Assembly (NCBI GenBank): GCA_003156695.1
Contig: PMHN01000136.1
Location: forward strand, 1,440 to 6,530
From: Gammaproteobacteria bacterium
Lineage (GTDB): Bacteria; Pseudomonadota; Gammaproteobacteria; Steroidobacterales; Steroidobacteraceae
Direction of reading: 5' to 3'
Length of the DNA stretch: 5,091 nucleotides
Below, piece by piece: positions 1 through 5,091 of this stretch. The translations under genes were made by a program, and so were the position numbers. Position 1 is the first letter of the stretch. Each line of letters starts with the position of its first letter. Below the pieces are notes generated by a model. It had not been told where the DNA came from and searched no databases. It saw nothing but the letters and a program-made list of their open reading frames with translations.

Positions 1-356
1 GCGAGCCAGCCGAAGCGGCCCCAGGCACGCCCGTATTCTGCGATGCGCACGACGCCCCATTGGTAGGCCACGATGGCGGGCGCCACGCCGAAGGCCACCA
101 TGTCAGCCAGGCTGTCGTACTCCTTGCCAAAGGCGCTCTCGGTGTGAGTGGCGCGCGCGATGCGTCCATCGAGAGTATCGAAGAGCATCGCCACGAACAC
201 CGCGATGCCGGCGGGCGCGAAGTTCTTGTCGATGGCGGCGACGATGGCGTAAAAGCCGGAGAACAGGCAGCCGGTCGTCAGCAGGTTCGGCAACAGATAA
301 ATGCCCTTCCTGCGCGGCCGCACAACGACGATTTCGCTATCGCTTTGCTCTTCCAT
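1..356 (-). CDS. pssA: CDP-diacylglycerol--serine O-phosphatidyltransferase (phosphatidylserine synthase), 3' end missing
   Basis: This inner-membrane enzyme joins CDP-diacylglycerol and L-serine to give phosphatidylserine and CMP, the first committed step to phosphatidylethanolamine. I translated the minus strand from the ATG at 356; 118 codons are visible before the gene leaves the window, roughly half of a usual PssA. The N-terminus is charged and cytosolic (Arg-rich, residues 13-17). A hydrophobic segment starting with [12 protein letters not shown] (18-29), typical of type II PssA, follows. The complete CDP-alcohol phosphatidyltransferase signature, D-x2-DG-x2-AR-x8-G-x3-D-x3-D, lies at residues 60-85, with metal- and CDP-binding D60, D63, D81 and D85 all present. 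The gene is divergent from proS. An in-frame ATG at 392 would add 12 residues; 356 is preferred because the family normally begins close to the GIYLLPN segment. Family assignment is firm; the exact start is less so. Confidence 0.93.
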   Translation of the reverse strand, partial: MEEQSDSEIVVVRPRRKGIYLLPNLLTTGCLFSGFYAIVAAIDKNFAPAGIAVFVAMLFDTLDGRIARATHTESAFGKEYDSLADMVAFGVAPAIVAYQWGVVRIAEYGRAWGRFGWL

Positions 357-449
357 CGCCTGACGCTTCGCACTCCTTCCGGCAGAGCGCATATTAACAG
401 CAGCGCTCCTGCTAAGATTCCAGGCCCGAGTTTTCGTTACCCTGCATCG
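357..449. promoter_or_regulatory. Divergent pssA/proS intergenic region with candidate promoters
   Basis: These 93 bases separate the two divergent start codons and must hold both 5' signals unless transcription comes from further away. Toward proS there is an extended -10-like element, TGCTAAGAT at 410-418. A TTAACA at 394-399 resembles a -35 box, but its 13-base spacing is too short to pair well. Toward pssA, the minus strand reads TGTTAATAT at 399-391, another extended -10-like element. An AGGAG lies on the minus strand at 377-373, 16 bases before the pssA ATG at 356, which is longer than ideal. No clear Shine-Dalgarno precedes the proS ATG. The -10-like calls come from reading by eye and are weak; the divergent arrangement itself is certain. 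Confidence 0.35.
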
Positions 450-2159
450 ATGAGACTGTCCCAGTACCCGATCAACACCCTGAAGGAGACCCCTGCCGAG
501 GCCGACATCGTCAGCCACCAGCTCATGCTGCGCGCGGGAATGATCCGGCGTCTCGGGACCGGCCTCTACACGTGGCTGCCGATGGGCCTGCGCACCCTGA
601 GGAAGGTCGAGGCCATTGTGCGTGAGGAGATGAACCGGGCGGGCGCGCTCGAGGTCGTCATGCCCATCATCCATCCGGCCGAGCTGTGGCAGGAGTCAGG
701 CCGCTGGCAGAAGTACGGCGCGGATCTCTTGCGCCTGAAGGACCGCCACCAGCGCGACTATTGCGTCGCCCCGACGCACGAGGAAGTCATCACCGATATC
801 GCGCGGCGGGAGCTGCAGAGCTATCGCCAGCTGCCGGTCAACTTCTACCAGATCCAGACCAAATTCCGCGACGAAGTGCGGCCGCGCTTTGGCGTCATGC
901 GCGCGCGCGAGTTCATCATGAAGGATGCCTACTCGTTCCATCTCGACGAGGAGTCGCTGCGCGCCGGCTACCGCGCCATGTACGACGCCTACACGCGCAT
1001 TTTCACGCGCACGGGGCTGAAGTTCCGCGCGGTGCGCGCGGATTCCGGAGCAATCGGCGGAGATGTATCGCAGGAATTCCACGTGCTCGCCTCCTCCGGC
1101 GAGGATGCGATCGCGTTCTCGGACGGCGACGACTACGCCGCCAACCTCGAAGCCGCCGTCACCGTGCCCCCGTCCGAGCCACGCCCGGCGCCCGCCGAGA
1201 CGCTGCGCAAAGTCGCGACACCCGGCGCGCGCACCATCGAGGAACTCGCGCGATTTCTGCAAGTCGCGCCGGCGCGCTGTATCAAAACGCTGATCGTCGA
1301 TGGCAGTGACGGCGGTGCCGTAGCGCTGGTGGTGCGCGGCGATCACGAATTGAATGCGGTCAAGGCACAGAAGCTGGCAGGGGTCGCCAGCCCGCTGAAG
1401 ATGGCGAGTGCCGAGCGGGTGCTCAAGGCGACCGGGACCGAGCCCGGTTACGTCGGCGTTACGGGACTCAAGTGCCGCGTGTACGTGGATCACGCCGCAT
1501 TCGCGCTCGCAGACTTTGTCAGCGGCGCCAACGAGAAGGACATGCACCTTACGGGCGTGAACTGGGAGCGCGACGCACCGGGCGCGACCGCGGCGGACCT
1601 GCGCAACGCCGTCGAAGGGGATCCCAGCCCCACGGGCAAGGGGCATTTGAAGATCGTCCGCGGCATCGAGGTGGGTCATATTTTCCAGCTCGGCAAGAAG
1701 TACAGCGAATCCATGAAGGCAGTCGTCCTTGATGAGGGTGGCCGGGAGACCACGCTCTACATGGGCTGCTACGGCATCGGCGTGACGCGCATCCCGGCGG
1801 CGGCCATCGAACAGAATCACGACGAGCGCGGCATCATCTGGCCCGCGGCGATCGCGCCGTTCCAGGTGGTGCTGGTACCCATCAACCTGCAAAAATCCGC
1901 CCGGGTACGCGAAGTCTCCGAACGCCTGTACGAGGAATTCACTGCGGCCGGCATTGAGGTCCTGTACGACGACCGCGACGCGCGCCCGGGCGTCAAGTTC
2001 GCGGATGCGGAACTGCTGGGAATCCCCCATCGCCTGGTGGTGGCCGAGCGCGGCCTGGACGCCGGCAAGCTCGAGTACCGTCATCGGCGCGAGTCGGCGA
2101 GCACCGAGTTCCCCGCGGACGGCGCCCTTGGCTTCATTCGCGCGCGCCTGGAAGTCTAG
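450..2159 (+). CDS. proS: Prolyl-tRNA synthetase, bacterial type with INS editing domain
   Basis: This cytosolic class II aminoacyl-tRNA synthetase charges tRNA-Pro with proline using ATP. The 569-aa product is close to the E. coli length of about 572. Class II motif 1 lies around residues 30-76. The proline/ATP-site THE triplet is at 109-111. Motif 2 is [10 protein letters not shown] at 139-148, and motif 3 is GCYGIGVTR at 439-447. Between motifs 2 and 3, at about 224-407, sits the INS domain that hydrolyses Ala-tRNA-Pro; its key lysine is K279 (in CIKTL), the same number as in E. coli. The C-terminal anticodon-binding domain begins near APFQVVLVP (469-477). The reading frame stays open back to an ATG at 60, but that extension would overlap pssA antisense and has no family counterpart. 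The ATG at 450 gives the standard [15 protein letters not shown] start. No obvious Shine-Dalgarno precedes it, so initiation may be weak or nearly leaderless. Confidence 0.98.
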   Translation: MRLSQYPINTLKETPAEADIVSHQLMLRAGMIRRLGTGLYTWLPMGLRTLRKVEAIVREEMNRAGALEVVMPIIHPAELWQESGRWQKYGADLLRLKDRHQRDYCVAPTHEEVITDIARRELQSYRQLPVNFYQIQTKFRDEVRPRFGVMRAREFIMKDAYSFHLDEESLRAGYRAMYDAYTRIFTRTGLKFRAVRADSGAIGGDVSQEFHVLASSGEDAIAFSDGDDYAANLEAAVTVPPSEPRPAPAETLRKVATPGARTIEELARFLQVAPARCIKTLIVDGSDGGAVALVVRGDHELNAVKAQKLAGVASPLKMASAERVLKATGTEPGYVGVTGLKCRVYVDHAAFALADFVSGANEKDMHLTGVNWERDAPGATAADLRNAVEGDPSPTGKGHLKIVRGIEVGHIFQLGKKYSESMKAVVLDEGGRETTLYMGCYGIGVTRIPAAAIEQNHDERGIIWPAAIAPFQVVLVPINLQKSARVREVSERLYEEFTAAGIEVLYDDRDARPGVKFADAELLGIPHRLVVAERGLDAGKLEYRHRRESASTEFPADGALGFIRARLEV

Positions 2160-2193
2160 CGCCACGCCTGCCCCGGCCGCCCCTGCCCCGACC

Positions 2194-2832
2194 GTGCCGT
2201 TACGCCGCTCCGCGTACCGCAACACCTGGGTCGTGCTGCTGCTGGCCCTGGTTGGCCTCGGTGCCACGTACAGCGCCGTCGCGGACCAGCAGCGCGACCC
2301 GGAATTGAAGGGGGTCGTCGCCCGCGCCATCGCGCAGGCGGAGTGCTTCACCGACCAATACGATTCCGCGGTGTGGTACACGCTGATGGAGCCGCGGTTA
2401 CGCAGCATCGTCGCAGACAGGAACGAGCGGCTCGATATTCTCAAGCAAGTGTATTGCGAGACGCACCGGCGCGGAGAAACACGCCTGCCGCCTGGCCTCG
2501 TCATGTCCGTGATCGACATCGAGAGCCGCTTCAACCGCTGGGCCGTGTCTTCCGCGGGCGCTGTCGGCCTCATGCAGGTCATGCCGTTCTGGCCGGAACA
2601 ACTGGGAATGCGCCGCTACGAGCTGGTGCATGTGGCTCCCAACATCCGCATGGGCTGCGCTATCCTGCGCTTCTACCTCAATTACGAACACAACGACGTT
2701 CGCCGCGCGCTGGCGCGCTATAACGGCAGCGTCGGGCGGCGCAACTATCCGGATCTGGTGGTCAGCAGGTGGTCGCGCTGGAATGGCGCGGATGACCTGG
2801 GATTCAAGCCACTGCCGGCGCCGAAGAAATGA
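2194..2832 (+). CDS. Small exported lytic transglycosylase (SLT domain)
   Basis: Probable periplasmic murein lytic transglycosylase that cleaves the MurNAc-GlcNAc bond with formation of 1,6-anhydro-MurNAc. From the GTG at 2194 it encodes 212 aa. An N-terminal signal peptide is clear: basic LRRSAYR, hydrophobic core WVVLLLALVGLG (12-23), and a likely signal peptidase site after AVA (28-30). The SLT domain occupies about 95-185. It shows the catalytic glutamate E110 in the ES motif, the segment AVSSAGAVGLMQVMP (117-131), the NIRMG helix (150-154), and the ARYNGS motif (174-179). The three cysteines C51, C88 and C155 could allow a disulfide after export. The gene begins 34 bases after the proS stop, so cotranscription is likely. 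No Shine-Dalgarno is visible before the GTG. The frame is open back into proS, but those upstream residues look like out-of-frame proS, so 2194 is the best start. Specific subfamily not assigned. Confidence 0.88.
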   Translation: MPLRRSAYRNTWVVLLLALVGLGATYSAVADQQRDPELKGVVARAIAQAECFTDQYDSAVWYTLMEPRLRSIVADRNERLDILKQVYCETHRRGETRLPPGLVMSVIDIESRFNRWAVSSAGAVGLMQVMPFWPEQLGMRRYELVHVAPNIRMGCAILRFYLNYEHNDVRRALARYNGSVGRRNYPDLVVSRWSRWNGADDLGFKPLPAPKK

Positions 2833-2833
2833 C

Positions 2834-2847
2834 GGCGGCGCGCCGCC
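2834..2847. repeat. 14-bp perfect GC palindrome after the transglycosylase gene
   Basis: GGCGGCGCGCCGCC is its own reverse complement and begins one base after the stop codon at 2830-2832. As RNA it could fold into a 5-bp stem with a 4-base loop. There is no following U-run, so it is a poor intrinsic terminator; it may slow RNA polymerase, stabilise the 3' end, or be chance in GC-rich DNA. Confidence 0.4.
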
Positions 2848-2886
2848 TGTCAGCGCATCGCCTGCTTCAGATCGACCAACGCAATG

Positions 2887-2892
2887 AGGAGG
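2887..2892 (+). promoter_or_regulatory. Strong Shine-Dalgarno that sets the start of the SRPBCC gene
   Basis: AGGAGG is a full anti-16S match with 9 bases between it and the ATG at 2902. An in-frame ATG at 2884 lies immediately before and overlapping this site and has no comparable signal of its own. The spacing therefore favours 2902, which also places the twin-arginine motif closer to the N-terminus. Confidence 0.75.
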
Positions 2893-2901
2893 GACCTGCT
2901 C

Positions 2902-3474
2902 ATGCTTTCCACTCGCATCTCTCGCCGGGCGCTCACCCTTGGCCTGGCAACTATTCCTGCCGGGCTCGGCGTGGCCCGGGTGTTTGGCGCATCCACCAAC
3001 GGGGCTGATGCAGCGGCGGCCGCAAGCGAGGGCTTGACGCACACATCGGAGTCGATCCACCAGGAGGTCACGTTCAAAGCCTCTCGCCGGCAGGTATATG
3101 AAGCGCTGACGAGCGCCAGGCAATTCGACGCGCTAACGCGCCTGAGTGATGGATTGAGCCTGGTCACCGCGCCCGGCGCGAAGCCCACGGCAATCAGCCC
3201 CGAAGTGGGCGGTTCGTTCGTGCTTTTCGGCGGCTATATAACGGGCCGACACCTGGAGATGGTGCCGGATGAGCGCCTGGTGCAGGCGTGGCGCGCCGGC
3301 CACTGGAAGGCGGGTGACTACTCGGTCGTGAAATTTACGCTCACCGCGGAGGGCGCCGGCTGCAAGCTACTCCTCGACCACCGGGGATTCCCCGAAGGCC
3401 AAGGCAAGAGCCTTGCCTACGGATGGGGCGTCCACTACTGGGAGCCGCTGGCAAAACTCCTGGCGCAGGGCTGA
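2902..3474 (+). CDS. Exported SRPBCC (AHSA1-like) domain protein with a twin-arginine leader
   Basis: Encodes 190 aa from the ATG at 2902; the alternative ATG at 2884 adds six residues. The leader reads S-R-R-A-L-T-L at 7-13 followed by a mildly hydrophobic stretch to about residue 29. This is a partial match to the Tat consensus S/T-R-R-x-F-L-K. An Ala-rich linker (36-41) follows, which may contain or adjoin the cleavage site. Residues about 51-188 look like an AHSA1/START-type fold: an opening strand SIHQEVTFKA, the helix SRRQVYEALTSARQFDAL, the VGGSFVLFGGYITG hairpin (102-115), the VPDERLVQAWR segment (121-131), and a C-terminal helix starting GWGVHYWEPL (174-183). The family binds hydrophobic ligands or acts as a co-chaperone-like module; no ligand can be named here and no catalytic residues are evident. 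It follows the transglycosylase gene on the same strand by 69 bases and is convergent with ggt. Fold call is good; function unknown. Confidence 0.8.
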   Translation: MLSTRISRRALTLGLATIPAGLGVARVFGASTNGADAAAAASEGLTHTSESIHQEVTFKASRRQVYEALTSARQFDALTRLSDGLSLVTAPGAKPTAISPEVGGSFVLFGGYITGRHLEMVPDERLVQAWRAGHWKAGDYSVVKFTLTAEGAGCKLLLDHRGFPEGQGKSLAYGWGVHYWEPLAKLLAQG

Positions 3475-3485
3475 GTAAGGAATTT

Positions 3486-5091
3486 CTAGTGCACGACCGC
3501 GTGCGGCGCTTCGCCGCGGCGTGCCGGCGCGAGCATTTCAGCAACACCTTCGCGGCGCGAGTCGGCCGCGCCTTCGTAGGTCCCGTCGGCTCGGCGCAGC
3601 ACGCCGTGGAAGCCAGAATTCTCGGCACGCCCGCTCTTTAACTCAATGCCACGCTCGCGCAAGCCCGCGAGCACCGCCGGCGTGAACTTCGCGAGTTCGC
3701 CGCTGAAGGTATCGCCGCGCGCAATCAGGTTCGGTAACTCGATCGCCTGCTTGAGCGACAGCTTCCAGGCGAGGAGCCCAACGATTGCCTTGGCGTTGTA
3801 CTCGAGAATCGCGGAGCCACCCGGGGAGCCGAGCGCGGCAAAGAAGTTGTGATCGTGATCGAGGATGATCACGGGCGCCATGGAGGAGCGCGGGCGCTTG
3901 CCGCCCTGCACGGCATTGGCCGCCGGTTGGCCGGCCTCGGTGGGCGCGAAAGAAAAGTCGGTGAGTTGGTTGTTGAGCACGAAGCCACCGACGGTGCGCC
4001 CGGAGCCAAACACCGTTTCGACCGTGGTCGTCATCGAGACCACGTTGCCGTCGGCGTCGACCACCACGAAGTGACTGGTGCCGGAGGACTCCTGAGTCGC
4101 ATCGGGCCCGCGTGGCGTGAACACGTTGCCGGGTTGCGGCACGGGGCCAGCGCGCTCGCCGATCAGCTGTGCGCGCAGGCGCAGATACGCGGGATCGAGC
4201 AGCCGCTCGACGGGTACCGTGACAAAGTGCGGATCGGCGATGTAGCGATCGCGGTCCGCGTACATGAGGCGGCTGGCCTGTGCGAACAGGAACCACGCCT
4301 GCGGATCGTTGGGTCCGCGGCTGGCGAAGTCGGTTTTCTCCAGCGTCCCGAGGAGTTCGAGCAGCGACACCCCGCCCGCGGGCGGCGGCGGCACACACAC
4401 CGAGTAATGCCGGTAAGGTCTGCACACGGGCTGCGTCCACTCCGCGCGATAACCCGCGAGGTCCCTGAGGGTCATGTCCCCCGGCAAGGGCGGCGTAGTC
4501 GTCACCTTCACGAGCTCGCTGGCAATCGATCCCTCATACAGCGCGGACGGCCCCTCGAGCGCGAGGCGCTTGAGCGTGGCGGCATAATCCGGATTGCGGA
4601 ACAGATCGCCCGCCTCCACGGTACCGCCGTCGGGCCGCGAGAACAGCGTGCGGATCTCGTTGGTGGGCGGAAACGGAGATCCTTCCCCCAGAAAACTCGC
4701 GAGCCGCTCGGGCACCTTGATGCCGTCGGTGGCCGCGCGGATGGCCGGCTGGAATAACTCCTGCCAGTGCAAGCCGCCGTAGCGGGCATGCGCTGTGTAC
4801 AGCATCGCCACGACGCCCGGTACGCCGGTCGAGCGACCGCTGCGTACCGCCTCGAGGTAGCTCAGGGGCTTGCCGTGCTCATCGAGAAACATGGTGGGCG
4901 AGGCGCCCGCGGGGGCTTTCTCGCGGCCGTCGATCGCCGTCACGGCGCCGCTTTTTGCGTCGTAGTACAGCATGAAGCCGCCGCCGCCGACGCCGGAGCT
5001 TTGCGGCTCAACCAGTCCGAGCATCGCCTGAATCGCGACGGCGGCGTCCGCGGCGCTGCCGCCTTTCCTCAGAATCTCGATGCCCGCATCG
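3486..5091 (-). CDS. ggt: Gamma-glutamyltransferase (gamma-glutamyltranspeptidase), 5' end missing
   Basis: Periplasmic Ntn-hydrolase that removes or transfers the gamma-glutamyl group of glutathione and related peptides. The frame is open through the right edge, so the start codon and signal peptide lie outside; 534 codons are visible. Counting from the internal Met at 5024 (which is not the start), DGREKAP (32-38) holds the substrate-carboxylate arginine R34. The autocleavage site is in SGTSHF, with catalytic nucleophile T316 (codon 4079-4077). LNNQLTDFS (350-358) supplies Q353 and D356, RPRSSMAP (378-384) the serine pair S380-S381, and GSPGG (399-403) the oxyanion-loop glycines. Cleavage before T316 would give a small subunit of 197 aa. 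All core active-site residues are present, so the enzyme should mature normally. C201 and C210 are the only visible cysteines. It converges on the SRPBCC gene with 11 bases between stop codons and no clear terminator. Confidence 0.95.
   Translation of the reverse strand, partial: DAGIEILRKGGSAADAAVAIQAMLGLVEPQSSGVGGGGFMLYYDAKSGAVTAIDGREKAPAGASPTMFLDEHGKPLSYLEAVRSGRSTGVPGVVAMLYTAHARYGGLHWQELFQPAIRAATDGIKVPERLASFLGEGSPFPPTNEIRTLFSRPDGGTVEAGDLFRNPDYAATLKRLALEGPSALYEGSIASELVKVTTTPPLPGDMTLRDLAGYRAEWTQPVCRPYRHYSVCVPPPPAGGVSLLELLGTLEKTDFASRGPNDPQAWFLFAQASRLMYADRDRYIADPHFVTVPVERLLDPAYLRLRAQLIGERAGPVPQPGNVFTPRGPDATQESSGTSHFVVVDADGNVVSMTTTVETVFGSGRTVGGFVLNNQLTDFSFAPTEAGQPAANAVQGGKRPRSSMAPVIILDHDHNFFAALGSPGGSAILEYNAKAIVGLLAWKLSLKQAIELPNLIARGDTFSGELAKFTPAVLAGLRERGIELKSGRAENSGFHGVLRRADGTYEGAADSRREGVAEMLAPARRGEAPHAVVH

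Noticed and set aside
60..449. N-terminal 130-residue extension of the proS reading frame
   Set aside because: It lies antisense over the well-supported pssA gene, has no resemblance to prolyl-tRNA synthetases, and the normal MRLSQYP start is at 450.
696..2582. A 628-codon open frame on the minus strand opposite proS and the transglycosylase
   Set aside because: Long antisense frames are expected in GC-rich coding DNA. Its translation shows no recognisable domain and both plus-strand genes beneath it are unambiguous.
3503..3517. GCGGCG-CTT-CGCCGC hairpin as a terminator for the SRPBCC gene
   Set aside because: It is a 6-bp GC stem about 28 bases past the stop, but no T-run follows and it lies inside the ggt coding end, so chance in GC-rich sequence is more likely.
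3849..4757. A 302-codon open frame on the plus strand opposite ggt
   Set aside because: Its His/Arg/Gly-rich composition is typical of an antisense shadow, and ggt on the other strand keeps every catalytic motif.
1..5091. A novel defence, mobile or biosynthetic system
   Set aside because: Every substantial stretch is explained by recognisable cellular genes. I saw no transposase, integrase, inverted terminal repeats, spaced direct repeats, tRNA, or clustered unknown genes.

Overview
The window looks like an ordinary chromosomal stretch from a high-GC proteobacterium, most likely a gammaproteobacterium. This rests on the strongly G/C-biased third codon positions, the bacterial-type prolyl-tRNA synthetase with an inserted editing domain, a Gram-negative type II PssA, and several exported or periplasmic proteins. 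The taxonomic call is an inference from protein style, not from a marker gene.

Layout from left to right. (1) The 5' part of pssA (phosphatidylserine synthase) on the minus strand runs off the left edge. (2) A roughly 93-base divergent intergenic region follows. (3) proS (569 aa) lies on the plus strand. (4) After a 34-base gap comes a small signal-peptide-bearing lytic transglycosylase (212 aa), probably cotranscribed with proS. (5) A 69-base gap holds a GC-rich perfect palindrome and a strong Shine-Dalgarno. (6) Next is a plus-strand gene for a 190-aa exported SRPBCC/AHSA1-like protein with a twin-arginine leader. (7) Only 11 bases further on, a convergent minus-strand gamma-glutamyltranspeptidase gene (ggt) ends; it runs off the right edge without its start codon or signal peptide. 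Apart from the two short intergenic regions the window is fully coding, and no stretch above 300 bases lacks a gene.

The genes do not form one pathway. PssA supplies phospholipid head groups, ProS charges tRNA-Pro, the transglycosylase trims peptidoglycan, and GGT handles periplasmic glutathione and gamma-glutamyl peptides. The exported SRPBCC protein has no known partner here. I see no mobile element, CRISPR array, RNA gene or novel multi-gene system. The points most worth a second look are the apparently exported SRPBCC protein, the start and expression of the transglycosylase, the short lid region and lone cysteine pair of GGT, and the compact divergent pssA/proS promoter region.
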